Source of the DNA: YC2-FULL-38-9 sp964629635
Lineage (GTDB): Bacteria > Patescibacteriota > Microgenomatia > UBA1406 > GWC2-37-13
NCBI GenBank assembly: GCA_964629635.1
Contig: CAZVQS010000002.1
Location: 248,001 to 312,000, forward strand
Reading direction: 5' to 3'
DNA: 64,000 nt
The position numbers were made by a program, and so were the translations under genes. How positions within the stretch are numbered: the stretch's first letter is position 1; every line of letters begins with the position of its first letter. Positions 1 through 8,388 of the stretch are shown one piece after another. Below the pieces are notes generated by a model that had not been told where the DNA came from, made no database searches, and saw only the letters and a list, made by a program, of their open reading frames with translations.

Positions 1-1166
1 TGACCAAATTCCTCGGGAAACCGTATCTTGTCCATCTGTTGGACCGTTTTGCGCCTTACGGAAACAACCTTTTTATCATAGCTAACCGGACAAACCAAGG
101 TGAAATCGCCCGTTTGGCCGGAACCCGGGCAACGGTTATCGTCCAGGACCAGCCTGATGGTATGGCGGGAGCGGTATTATCCGCGAAAGGAACGGTTACG
201 GGCGACACCCTTGTGGTGGGTAATGATTTTTTTGATGCTGATGCGGTTTCCGCCCTGGCGGAAGGGAAGGCAAAAGGGAATGAACTGGTATTCCTTGCCA
301 AACGCATGGACCGGTATTTTCCCGGCGGTTACCTTGTTCTTGACGGCGACCGGGTTACGGGAATTGCCGAAAAGCCGGGTCCGGAAAACACTCCGTCGCC
401 GTTCGTGAAAATGGTGGCGGATTACTTCATCGATTTTGACGGTTTTGTCACAACGGTAGAAAATGTATCCGGCAATCGGGACGACCGGTACGAACAGGCG
501 CTCAGCCGGATAATCCGCAGCGGAAAGGCGCAGTACGTAGAATACACCGGGGAGTGGTTTGCGCTCAAATATTCATGGAACGCGCTTATTCTCATGCAGC
601 GGTTCCTTTCCGATATCAAGTCTGCGGTTGACCCGACTGCACGCATTGCCAAAACCGCCCTCATTACGGGTGCGGTGCATATAGGTAAAAACGTCAGAGT
701 CGGGGATTTTGCAAAAATAAGCGGCCCCTGCTCAATCGGTGACAACACCATAGTCGCCGACTACGCGCTTGTCCGGGAAAGCGACATCGGGCAAAACTGC
801 CTGATCGGCTCCTCAAGCGAAGTCGCCCGGTCGCTTGTTCAGGATAACGCGTCCCTTCACCGCAACTACGTTGGCGACAGCGTTATCGGGAGTCATGTGC
901 TTATGGGTGCCGGTGCGGTCACCGCCAATTTCAGGTTCGACGAAAAGAGTGTTGGCAGCACCATTTCGGGAAAACGGATCGACACCGGTCTGAACAAATT
1001 CGGGGCGATCATCGGGAATGATACCAAAATCGGCGTCAATTCTACTCTCCTGCCCGGTGTCAAAATCGGCAGGGGAAGTCTCGTATGGCCGGCTCAGGCG
1101 GTTGCGGAAGACGTTGCAGACCATACCGTTTTCAGTTCAGGATCTTCAAAAGAAAAAATACCATGA
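1..1166 (+). CDS. Sugar-1-phosphate nucleotidylyltransferase with left-handed beta-helix domain (GlmU-like), 5' partial
   Basis: The gene is open from the left edge: the first whole codon is at position 3 and the in-frame residues TKFLGKPYLVHLL precede any plausible start, so the N-terminal nucleotide-binding signature lies outside the window. The first half is a nucleotidyltransferase fold, with a VVGNDFFDAD segment where family members have the metal-binding Asp. The second half (from about residue 200) has the hexapeptide repeats of a left-handed beta helix, for example IGKNVRVGDFAKI and IGDNTIVADYALV. This arrangement is typical of GlmU and of archaeal-type bifunctional sugar-phosphate nucleotidyl/acetyltransferases. 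A role in making UDP-GlcNAc or another activated sugar for the cell wall fits the position beside mraY, murD and murG, but the exact substrate cannot be read from the sequence. Its stop overlaps the yvcK start (ATGA). Confidence 0.72.
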   Translation, partial: TKFLGKPYLVHLLDRFAPYGNNLFIIANRTNQGEIARLAGTRATVIVQDQPDGMAGAVLSAKGTVTGDTLVVGNDFFDADAVSALAEGKAKGNELVFLAKRMDRYFPGGYLVLDGDRVTGIAEKPGPENTPSPFVKMVADYFIDFDGFVTTVENVSGNRDDRYEQALSRIIRSGKAQYVEYTGEWFALKYSWNALILMQRFLSDIKSAVDPTARIAKTALITGAVHIGKNVRVGDFAKISGPCSIGDNTIVADYALVRESDIGQNCLIGSSSEVARSLVQDNASLHRNYVGDSVIGSHVLMGAGAVTANFRFDEKSVGSTISGKRIDTGLNKFGAIIGNDTKIGVNSTLLPGVKIGRGSLVWPAQAVAEDVADHTVFSSGSSKEKIP

Positions 1167-2134
1167 AAAAAACAACTGTGATAGGCGGCGGGACCGGTAC
1201 GTTCGTCGTATTGTCCGGCCTCAAAAATATGCATCTGGATCTGGGAGTCATCGTGACGATGATGGATTCGGGAGGATCGACCGGCAGGCTGCGCGACCAG
1301 CTGGGGGTGCTGCCCCCGGGGGATCTGAGACAGTGCCTTGTTGCCCTTTCGGAGGCGCCTGAGCTATGGCGGAAGCTGTTCCTGTACCGTTTCGAGAAAG
1401 GGGATTTTGAAGGACACAATTTCGGCAACGTCTTCCTTTCCGCCCTTGAAAAGGTAAGTTCCGATTACAACCAGGTTCTTGAAACCGCAAGCTACGTCCT
1501 GAAAACCAAAGGGAAAGTCATTCCGGTTACCCTTGACAAGGCGCACCTGTGCGCGGAGTACGAGAACGGAACCGTCCTCAAGGGGGAGGGCCTGATCGAC
1601 GAAAACAACGGGGAAACGAGCAGGATACGCAGGGCATTCCTCGAACCCGTCCCCCGCGTCAATCCGTTAGCCGTCGACCGGATCAGGGAATCCGACTATA
1701 TCGTCATCGGGCCGGGCGACCTGTATACAAGCATCATTCCCGTGCTTCTTGTGCCCGGCATGAAGGAAAGCTTCCTGTCAACCCGGGCAAAAATAATATA
1801 TGTCATGAATCTCATGACCAAATCCGGCCAGACTTCGAACTTTACGGCCCGGGACCATATCGGCGACCTCGTAAGGTATGTGGGGAAAAAGCCGGACCAT
1901 ATCATTATCAATAATGGCAAAATACCGGAAAATATACTAGAATGGTATATATCCCACCACGAAAAGCCGGTCGTGAACGACCTGACTCCGGCTTCCTTTA
2001 ACGGTTCGGTCGTGAGCGGGGATGTTGTCGATAACGCATCAATCATGAAGAGCAAGGCAGACGTGCTTACCCGAAGCATATTGAGGCATGACAGCGAAAA
2101 ACTGGCTGCCCTCATCGGGAAACTGATCATATGA
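1163..2134 (+). CDS. yvcK: YvcK/CofD-like gluconeogenesis factor
   Basis: This 323-residue protein begins MKKTTVIGGGTGTF, the glycine-rich nucleotide-binding loop of the YvcK family, followed by DSGGSTGRLRDQLGVLPPGD, the family hallmark. Later motifs VIGPGDLYTSIIPVLL and NLMTKSGQTSNF also match. In Firmicutes and Actinobacteria YvcK (CuvA) binds UDP-sugars and is needed for normal wall synthesis and growth on gluconeogenic carbon sources; it is not itself known to make coenzyme F420. I chose ATG 1163 because it overlaps the upstream stop as ATGA and matches the family N-terminus. Longer in-frame extensions would run through the preceding gene. The gene overlaps dgkA by 4 bases, so the three genes are probably translated from one message. 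Confidence 0.93.
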   Translation: MKKTTVIGGGTGTFVVLSGLKNMHLDLGVIVTMMDSGGSTGRLRDQLGVLPPGDLRQCLVALSEAPELWRKLFLYRFEKGDFEGHNFGNVFLSALEKVSSDYNQVLETASYVLKTKGKVIPVTLDKAHLCAEYENGTVLKGEGLIDENNGETSRIRRAFLEPVPRVNPLAVDRIRESDYIVIGPGDLYTSIIPVLLVPGMKESFLSTRAKIIYVMNLMTKSGQTSNFTARDHIGDLVRYVGKKPDHIIINNGKIPENILEWYISHHEKPVVNDLTPASFNGSVVSGDVVDNASIMKSKADVLTRSILRHDSEKLAALIGKLII

Positions 2135-2502
2135 TACGCAGACACACGATATCGCTGAAGAACGCCTGGAACGGACTGAAATGGGCCCTTGCCACCCAGC
2201 CGAACTATCGCATCCACCTCATCCTGTCAGTCATGGCGATTGCGGGCGGTTTTCTGCTTGGCATCTCATATTTCGAATTTCTCGTGATCGCGCTCCTCAT
2301 CACAATCGGCATATCGGTTGAAACGGTCAATACCGCGATCGAAGAGACGACCGACGCGATCGACACGAGCAAACGGCCGGACATCGGTCTCGCAAAAGAC
2401 GTAGCGGCCGGCGCGATGCTCGCCATTGCAATAGGATCCTTGATAATTGCGGGGATCATTTTCATCCCCAAAATAGCGCTTGTTACCAATTTAACGCTCT
2501 GA
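2131..2502 (+). CDS. dgkA: Diacylglycerol/undecaprenol kinase, DgkA family
   Basis: This small integral membrane protein of 123 residues has three predicted membrane segments and the DgkA signature: ETVNTAIEETTD near residues 70-81 (catalytic Glu and the metal-binding Glu) and KDVAAGAML near residues 89-97. In Gram-positive bacteria the homologue phosphorylates undecaprenol, replenishing the lipid carrier used by MraY. A location just upstream of mraY supports that role over one in phospholipid recycling. The start ATG overlaps the yvcK stop. Length is typical for the family. Confidence 0.92.
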   Translation: MIRRHTISLKNAWNGLKWALATQPNYRIHLILSVMAIAGGFLLGISYFEFLVIALLITIGISVETVNTAIEETTDAIDTSKRPDIGLAKDVAAGAMLAIAIGSLIIAGIIFIPKIALVTNLTL

Positions 2503-2530
2503 TCCCGGGGCGCTTACCGCCCGGAAAGCC

Positions 2531-2538
2531 AGAGGAGG
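2531..2538 (+). promoter_or_regulatory. Shine-Dalgarno sequence of mraY
   Basis: AGAGGAGG lies just before ATG 2542 in a 39-base gap after dgkA. It is one of the few strong ribosome binding sites in this block. The spacing of 3 bases is shorter than usual, but no better start lies nearby. Confidence 0.6.
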
Positions 2539-2541
2539 TAT

Positions 2542-3579
2542 ATGTCAATTTATCTGTTTGCGGCATTCGTCACATTTCTCTTCAATTTTTTCCTCATTGT
2601 CCCGTTTATCAACTTCCTTTATAAAGCGAAATTCCAGCGCCAGGCTCAGGAAACGAAGGATGCGTTCAATAAGCCTACCCCCATTTTCGACAAACTCCAT
2701 GGCCACAAAAAAGGGACGCCGGTCGGCGGCGGGGTCCTTATCGTCCTGACGACCACGGTGTTTTACGCTTTTTTCGTGCTTCTGTATGCGGTGTTCAACA
2801 AACCGCTCCATGCCAACTACCCTTCGGTCATGAGTGAAATCAAGATTATATTCTTCACCCTTGTCGGGTTTGCGTTTCTGGGCGTCTACGACGATTTGTC
2901 AAAGATATTCTTCTGGAAAAATTCGCATTTTTTCGGGCTCAGGCTCCGCCACAAGCTCATCCTTGAAATCGTGCTTGCCGTGATCGTCGCGTTCTGGCTG
3001 TTTTACGACCTGAAAATCGATATCATCCACATTCCGTTTCTCGGCGTGTTCAAACTGGGCTGGTTCTACATTCCGTTTGCCGCTTTTGTGATCGTCGCGT
3101 TTTCCAACGCGGTGAATATAACCGACGGCCTGGACGGCCTGGCAGCAGGCGTTCTCATGATCAGCCTTACCGGTTTCTGGGTAATCGCCCGAAGCATCAT
3201 AGATGTGCCGACATCAATGTTCATCGGCGTGTGGCTTGGCGGACTGCTTGCGTTCCTGTATTTCAACATCTATCCCGCGCGCATCATGCTTGGGGACACG
3301 GGCGCGCTGTCTTTCGGAGCGATGTTTGCGGTCATCGGCCTCATTCTCGGCAAATCGTTTGCTTTGCCTATCATGGGCGGCGTGTTCCTCATCGAGATCT
3401 TAACGTCCCTCGTGCAGCTTTTGAGCAAGCGATTCAGGGGAAAGAAAGCGTTTTCGGTGGCGCCTTTCCATCTTTGGCTCCAGTACCGCGGATGGGAAGA
3501 GCCCAAAGTCGTCATGCGCCTGTGGCTTCTCGGCATCATCTTCTCCCTCTTCGGCCTCATGATTGCGTTTATGAAGTGA
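2542..3579 (+). CDS. mraY: Phospho-N-acetylmuramoyl-pentapeptide transferase (MraY)
   Basis: This polytopic membrane protein of 345 residues has about ten hydrophobic segments. It would transfer phospho-MurNAc-pentapeptide from UDP to undecaprenyl phosphate to make lipid I at the inner face of the membrane. Visible family motifs are GTPVGGGVLI (about residue 58), FLGVYDDLSK with the Asp pair (about 115), NAVNITDGLDGLAAG (about 190) and MLGDTGALSFGA (about 250). The C-terminal motif, usually a run of three His before the Glu of the GW-E segment, reads APFHLWLQYRGWEEPKVV, so two of the three His are replaced. The neighbours murL, murD, ftsW and murG place it in a dcw-type cluster. The altered His motif is the main reason to consider a relative with a modified substrate, but MraY remains by far the best call. 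Confidence 0.9.
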   Translation: MSIYLFAAFVTFLFNFFLIVPFINFLYKAKFQRQAQETKDAFNKPTPIFDKLHGHKKGTPVGGGVLIVLTTTVFYAFFVLLYAVFNKPLHANYPSVMSEIKIIFFTLVGFAFLGVYDDLSKIFFWKNSHFFGLRLRHKLILEIVLAVIVAFWLFYDLKIDIIHIPFLGVFKLGWFYIPFAAFVIVAFSNAVNITDGLDGLAAGVLMISLTGFWVIARSIIDVPTSMFIGVWLGGLLAFLYFNIYPARIMLGDTGALSFGAMFAVIGLILGKSFALPIMGGVFLIEILTSLVQLLSKRFRGKKAFSVAPFHLWLQYRGWEEPKVVMRLWLLGIIFSLFGLMIAFMK

Positions 3580-3591
3580 GATGGCTATAAT
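3563..3591 (+). promoter_or_regulatory. Putative promoter of murL (leaderless type)
   Basis: TATAAT at 3586-3591 is preceded, 17 bases upstream, by TTGCGT at 3563-3568, inside the 3' end of mraY. The murL ATG at 3598 begins only 6 bases after the -10 hexamer, so a transcript from here would start at or next to the start codon. Confidence 0.55.
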
Positions 3592-3597
3592 GAAGCT

Positions 3598-4953
3598 ATG
3601 AAACAGGGCAAATCCTTCAGCTTCGAATCCTATAGTATTGATTCCGAATCCGGCGTTTTCGCATTCTCATACCGCACGGATTTTGCGGACGGAACCAATA
3701 TTACGTTTACGGAACGCCTGCAGGTTTCGGATGCGCGCAGAAGCGATATCAACCCCGCTCTCCTCAAGCTCGTATTGGAAAACCTTCATCTGGCGCTCGG
3801 CATCAGCTATTACAAACTCCACTGCCCGCCCGTGATACGGCTTGGCGCTCTGAGGCTGAACGTGCAACAGGCGCAGTTCTGGGAGACGCTGTACACCAAA
3901 GGACTGGGCGAATTTTTCTACCGGAACAATATCGACCCCCGCGGACTCATCCGGTTTCCCTCAACGGAGCAGGAGACCATTTCTCCGATTTCGTATCAGT
4001 CGGATGATACGCTGCTTGTTGGTATGGGGGGAGGAAAGGATTCACTGGTCTCAATGGAACTTTTGAAGCGTGCCGGCCGCAAGCAGGAAACACTCATCAT
4101 CGAAACCAACCGTGAATACGGCTTCGTCCGGAAGCTCCTGGATAAAACGGGACTGAAGCAGGTGCGGGTATCCCGGACGATAGATGATCGTATCGGATCT
4201 CTTGTCAAGGAGGGGAATGCCTACGACGGCCATGTCCCGGTGTCCGCCCTGTACGCCTTCATCGGACTGCTTGTTGCCGTATTGCGCGGACGAGGGACGT
4301 TTGTGGTATCGAACGAAAAAAGCGCGAATTACGGAAACGCCGAGCACTTTGGCATGGAAGTCAATCACCAGTGGAGCAAGAGTCTTGAATTCGAAACCCT
4401 CATGAACCGGTACGTTTCGCAGTTCATCACTCCATCCTTTTCTTATGTTTCGCTCTTAAGGCCCCTGTGGGAAATACAGATTGTCAAACTGTTTGCCCGG
4501 ATTGGGAAATACTTTGAGGATTTCTCAAGCTGCAACCGGAATTTCCGGAAGGATAAAGGAATGGAGCAGGGAACGCTGTGGTGCGGGACATGCGCGAAAT
4601 GCGCCTTCATGTATGCGCTTCTGTCGGCGTTTCTCCCGAAAGACACGGTCGTTTCCGTATTCAAGCGCAACCTGTATGCGGATAAAACCCTTTTGCCGTT
4701 GTACCAGGAATTATTGGGCTTGAAAAACGTCAAGCCCTTTGACTGCGTAGGTACGCCGGACGAAGTGAGGCTTGCCCTGATGATGGCTTCGTCACGGGGG
4801 GAATACCGCTTTGATGATGTCATGAAGTATTTTGAAACGGAAGTTTTGAGGACGGGTGAAAGCAGGGAAACCCTTGAAGCGCGGCTGCTTTCCTCCCCGG
4901 ATACGGACGCGCTTCCCGCACAGTTCAGGGACGTATTACATTATGAAACTTGA
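3598..4953 (+). CDS. murL: UDP-MurNAc-L-Ala-L-Glu epimerase (MurL)
   Basis: This soluble 451-residue protein matches the MurL family. In Xanthomonas that enzyme uses ATP (giving AMP and PPi) to epimerise the terminal L-Glu of UDP-MurNAc-L-Ala-L-Glu to D-Glu. I see the family landmarks in order: GISYYK at residues 68-73, KGLGEFFYRNN near 101-111, the PP-loop-type ATP site GMGGGKDSL at 142-150, SNEKSANYGNAEH near 238-250, a cysteine cluster C329-x2-C332-x2-C335 and KPFDCVG at 379-385. The gene overlaps murD by 11 bases, matching the functional pairing of MurL with the L-Glu-adding MurD2 enzyme. Automatic annotation often calls such proteins hypothetical. The function is assigned by recalled family resemblance and by context; biochemical identity is inferred. 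Confidence 0.82.
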   Translation: MKQGKSFSFESYSIDSESGVFAFSYRTDFADGTNITFTERLQVSDARRSDINPALLKLVLENLHLALGISYYKLHCPPVIRLGALRLNVQQAQFWETLYTKGLGEFFYRNNIDPRGLIRFPSTEQETISPISYQSDDTLLVGMGGGKDSLVSMELLKRAGRKQETLIIETNREYGFVRKLLDKTGLKQVRVSRTIDDRIGSLVKEGNAYDGHVPVSALYAFIGLLVAVLRGRGTFVVSNEKSANYGNAEHFGMEVNHQWSKSLEFETLMNRYVSQFITPSFSYVSLLRPLWEIQIVKLFARIGKYFEDFSSCNRNFRKDKGMEQGTLWCGTCAKCAFMYALLSAFLPKDTVVSVFKRNLYADKTLLPLYQELLGLKNVKPFDCVGTPDEVRLALMMASSRGEYRFDDVMKYFETEVLRTGESRETLEARLLSSPDTDALPAQFRDVLHYET

Positions 4954-6181
4954 TGAACTTAAGGGCAGGAAAATTCTCATTCTCGGATACGGCCGGGAAG
5001 GGCAGGCAACCGAGGCTTATTTGCGTGCGAAGCTTCCGGGTGCGCATATCAGCCATGCGGATGCGCAGGACGGGTCCGGGTACCTGGAGCGGCAAAAAGA
5101 ATACGACATCGCGATAAAAACACCCGGTATTCCCAAAGAGCTTGTAACGATTCCCTATACGACCGCGACAAACCTGTTTTTCGGCAACTGCGGCAATACC
5201 GTTGTGGGAGTGACCGGGACAAAAGGTAAAAGCACGACAGCAAGCCTGATCCACCACATCCTTATCTCATCCGGAAAAAGCTCTCGTCTCGTAGGAAACA
5301 TCGGGAATCCGGCGCTCCTGGAAATAATGAACGGCGTTTCGCCGGATGACATATTCGTAATGGAGCTTTCAAGCTACCAGCTGGACGATATCAGGTACTC
5401 GCCCCACATCAGCGTCGTGACGAACTTGTTTCCGGAGCACATGAACTATCACAAGGATGTAACCCGCTACTATAACGCGAAACGCAACATCATCCGTTTT
5501 GTGAAACATGATGACTATTTCATTTACAATCCCGCATACCCGCTTCTTGCCGATTGGGCCAAAAACATGGCGTGCCGGCTTCTCCCGTTTGCCGGAGATT
5601 TTCTTATCCCCGAAACGAAGCTCGTCGGGCAGCACAACCGCGACAACATACGGGCGGCAGCGACCGCATGCAGGCTGTTTGCGATACCTGATGAGGCAAT
5701 ACAGCAGGCGGTTTCTGATTTCAGACCTCTGGAGCACCGGCTTGAAAAAGTCGGGACATTCCGGGGGATAACATTTTACGACGATGCGATATCGACCACC
5801 CCCCAATCGACCGCTGCAGCCCTCAAGGCGCTTGGACGCGTCGATACCGTTTTCTTCGGCGGGGAGGATCGCGGTTACGATTTCCTTCCGCTTGTTGCAA
5901 CTGTCCGGTCCGCAGGGGTGCGCAATGCCGTTTTTTTTCCGGACAGCGGACCGACGATTCTGAACGTTCTGGAGGAGGGAAGCATCCGGTTGTCGAACAT
6001 CCTTCATACTCGGGATATGAAGCAGGCGGTACGGTTTGCGTACGAACATACTAAGCCGGGCGGAGTGTGCCTCCTTTCCACTGCCTCACCCAGCTACAGC
6101 GTCTGGAAGAATTTCGAGGAAAAAGGAACTTTGTACAAATCATACATACGAACTCATGAGAAAGATACGGCCGGTGCCTGA
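4943..6181 (+). CDS. murD: UDP-N-acetylmuramoyl-L-alanine:glutamate ligase (MurD, probably MurD2-type)
   Basis: This 412-residue Mur ligase would add glutamate to UDP-MurNAc-L-Ala in the cytoplasm. The N-terminal Rossmann motif ILGYGREG is at about residues 13-20, the ATP loop GTKGKSTT at 92-99, ELSSYQLDD at 141-149 and NLFPEHMNYH at 161-170. The C-terminal segment reads STASPSYSVWKNFEEKG, where canonical D-Glu-using MurD has a SPA-x-ASFDQF-NFEERG-like stretch that contacts D-Glu. The change, together with overlap with murL, suggests the L-Glu-specific MurD2 variant. ATG 4943 is chosen because it gives the normal N-terminus and an 11-base coupling overlap; an upstream TTG-type start would add residues from within murL. 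The 3' end overlaps ftsW by 26 bases. Confidence 0.88.
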   Translation: MKLDELKGRKILILGYGREGQATEAYLRAKLPGAHISHADAQDGSGYLERQKEYDIAIKTPGIPKELVTIPYTTATNLFFGNCGNTVVGVTGTKGKSTTASLIHHILISSGKSSRLVGNIGNPALLEIMNGVSPDDIFVMELSSYQLDDIRYSPHISVVTNLFPEHMNYHKDVTRYYNAKRNIIRFVKHDDYFIYNPAYPLLADWAKNMACRLLPFAGDFLIPETKLVGQHNRDNIRAAATACRLFAIPDEAIQQAVSDFRPLEHRLEKVGTFRGITFYDDAISTTPQSTAAALKALGRVDTVFFGGEDRGYDFLPLVATVRSAGVRNAVFFPDSGPTILNVLEEGSIRLSNILHTRDMKQAVRFAYEHTKPGGVCLLSTASPSYSVWKNFEEKGTLYKSYIRTHEKDTAGA

Positions 6182-7268
6182 TGCCAAAGCAAAATCCAAG
6201 AGGGTATTCATTACCCTGTTTACTCTGCCGATCATCCTGTCGGTGATCGGACTTTTTTTTGTATTTGAAGCGTCCTACGTAAGGAGCTTCGGCGAATACC
6301 ATGACAGTTTCCATTACTTTAAGATCCAAGCCCTTTGGATATTCCTGGGGGTTATCATCATGGCAGTCGTGTCTTTTTTCGATTACCACAAGCTGTATTA
6401 TTTTGCGTTTCTCCTCATGCTCATCAATATTTTCCTGCTGCTTCTGGTCCTCATACCCGGTATCGGCCATAAAGTGAACGGGGCCCGCCGTTGGATCGAC
6501 TTGGGGTTCATGCGGTTCCAGCCGACCGAAATGGCAAAATTTTCAACCATAGTTTACCTGTCCTCATGGTTCATCACGAAAGAGCGGAAGCGGTTCTTTT
6601 CCTTTCTGATACTTCTTGGATTCCTTATGTTTCTCATCATCCTGCAGCCGGATATGGGAACGGCTATCATTATTTTCTCGATCAGCATCATCATCTATTT
6701 CCTGGCAGGGATAGAACTGCGGTACCTGCTGCTTCTCGTGCCTTTTTCGGGGGTGAGTTTCTGGATCCTTGCCAAAACGACACCCTACCGCCTGAAACGC
6801 CTCCTGGCGTTTTTCGACCCGTCAGCCGATCCGCTCGGCATCACGTACCATATCAACCAGGTCCTCATTTCGCTGTCCAATGGAGGCCTGTTCGGCACCG
6901 GATTCGGTTCATCCAAGCAGAAACACCTGTATCTGCCCGAGGCGCATACCGATTCCATTTTCGCGATCATAGGGGAGGAGGTTGGGTTCCTTGGAAGCTT
7001 CATCCTCATCAGCATGTTCGTAGTCCTCGTTCTGTACGTGTTCCGGATTTCCGAGAAGGCACCGGACCGGTTCGGCAGGCTGCTTGCCGGAGGGATTTTT
7101 GGTTTTTTCGGCATACAGACCATCATTAACCTCGCGAGCATGGTCCATCTCATCCCGCTTACGGGAGTGCCGCTTTCGTTCATTTCCTACGGCGGATCCA
7201 ATCTTCTCCTTTCATTCGCGCTCATGGGAATAGTGCTGAGCATTGCCCGGAACACGAAAATAATGTAA
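6156..7268 (+). CDS. ftsW: Septal peptidoglycan glycosyltransferase FtsW (SEDS family)
   Basis: This SEDS family membrane protein has 370 residues and about ten hydrophobic segments. Diagnostic stretches are NGARRWIDLGFMRFQPTEMAK, LQPDMGTAIII with the conserved Asp, GFGSSKQKHLYLPEAHTD, FAIIGEEVGFLGS and PLSFISYGGSNLL. FtsW polymerises lipid II at the division septum. Placement between murD and murG is the usual dcw position, which argues for FtsW rather than RodA; a second SEDS gene lies at 14555. The start at ATG 6156 gives MRKIRPVPDAKAKSK ahead of the first membrane segment. An upstream in-frame start at 6036 would add 40 residues that are only the murD 3' end read in another frame. Confidence 0.92.
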   Translation: MRKIRPVPDAKAKSKRVFITLFTLPIILSVIGLFFVFEASYVRSFGEYHDSFHYFKIQALWIFLGVIIMAVVSFFDYHKLYYFAFLLMLINIFLLLLVLIPGIGHKVNGARRWIDLGFMRFQPTEMAKFSTIVYLSSWFITKERKRFFSFLILLGFLMFLIILQPDMGTAIIIFSISIIIYFLAGIELRYLLLLVPFSGVSFWILAKTTPYRLKRLLAFFDPSADPLGITYHINQVLISLSNGGLFGTGFGSSKQKHLYLPEAHTDSIFAIIGEEVGFLGSFILISMFVVLVLYVFRISEKAPDRFGRLLAGGIFGFFGIQTIINLASMVHLIPLTGVPLSFISYGGSNLLLSFALMGIVLSIARNTKIM

Positions 7269-7278
7269 CATAATAACG

Positions 7279-8388
7279 ATGAAGATCCTTATAACAGGCG
7301 GTCATGTGACGCCGGCCCTGGCGGTGATAGACCGGATGAGGGGAGGGCCGGACCGGGAGAATACGAGCATTCTGTACGTCGGCCGCAAATATGCGCTCGA
7401 CAGCGAGGACACGTATTCGCTCGAATACAAGGAGATAACAAAACGGAACATCCCTTTCATTTCCCTGCTTGCGGGAAGGATGACCCGCATCCTGTCGGTT
7501 CGTTCCTTAAAGAATTTTCTCAAAACGCCTGCCGGCTTCATCCACGCGTTCCTTATCCTCATATCCGAAAAACCCGATGCCATACTGTCGTTTGGAGGGT
7601 ATATCGCCTTGCCGGTCGCGGTTGCCGGACGGGTTTTGGGCATTCCGGTCTATACACACGAACAGACAATACGCCCGGGCCTGACCAACCGGATCATCGC
7701 CTCATTCTCCCGTAAATTTTTCTATTCTTTCCCGGAAGTGAGGGATCTTGTGAAAGTGCGCAATGCCGTACTGACCGGAAATCCGGTCAGACCGGCCGTT
7801 TCCGAAGTACGCGAAAAACCGTTCGATATTACTAAGACCGGGCCCGTTCTCTACATAACCGGCGGTTCACTCGGATCCCACAGCATAAACGTACACGTCC
7901 GGGAGCTTCTGGGCGAATTATTGAAGGATTACACGGTAATCCACCAGGTGGGTGCGGTCAAGGAATATAACGATTACGAAAAACTGTCCCGCATGAGGCG
8001 GAGCCTGCCAGATGATTTAAAGGCACGCTATTTTCCGGTTGAGCATCTTCTTGACGATCAGATAGGATACGTGTATTCGCTTGCCGACCTGGTGGTGGGC
8101 AGATCGGGCGCCAATACGTTTTTCGAGCTGATCCAACTCAAGATTCCGGCCGTATTCATTCCGCTGCCCTGGTCCGCAAACAAGGAACAGCAGAAACACG
8201 CGGAATTTTTCGTGAAGTACGGAATCGGCGAGCTTTTCGAGCAGCGTGAAAACAGCGGCAAGCTTCTTGAGACGGTACGCAAAGTGTTCAAGGATATCGG
8301 CAGGTACCGCAGGAATTTCGATACGTTACCATTCCAGATAAAACGCGATGCGGCGGATATTATCATACAGGAAATACGCAAAGCGTAG
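7279..8388 (+). CDS. murG: Lipid II synthase MurG (GlcNAc transferase)
   Basis: This 369-residue GT-B glycosyltransferase adds GlcNAc to lipid I on the cytoplasmic face of the membrane. The first domain has LSFGGYIALPVAVAG and THEQTIRPGLTNR; the second has VLYITGGSLGSHSIN, a VVGRSGANTFFEL motif for UDP-GlcNAc binding and IPLPWSANKEQQKHAE. All are MurG landmarks. The N-terminal glycine loop is shortened: it reads MKILITGGHVTPALAV where the family normally has a longer TGGGTGGH-type loop. CATAAT ends 4 bases before the ATG. The 3' end overlaps ftsQ by 41 bases. Confidence 0.9.
   Translation: MKILITGGHVTPALAVIDRMRGGPDRENTSILYVGRKYALDSEDTYSLEYKEITKRNIPFISLLAGRMTRILSVRSLKNFLKTPAGFIHAFLILISEKPDAILSFGGYIALPVAVAGRVLGIPVYTHEQTIRPGLTNRIIASFSRKFFYSFPEVRDLVKVRNAVLTGNPVRPAVSEVREKPFDITKTGPVLYITGGSLGSHSINVHVRELLGELLKDYTVIHQVGAVKEYNDYEKLSRMRRSLPDDLKARYFPVEHLLDDQIGYVYSLADLVVGRSGANTFFELIQLKIPAVFIPLPWSANKEQQKHAEFFVKYGIGELFEQRENSGKLLETVRKVFKDIGRYRRNFDTLPFQIKRDAADIIIQEIRKA

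Noticed and set aside
1163..2134. YvcK as CofD with a role in F420 synthesis
   Set aside because: The GGGTGTF start and DSGGSTGRLR motif are those of the YvcK branch, and no F420 pathway genes are visible. The CofE-like domain at 57550 alone is not evidence for F420.
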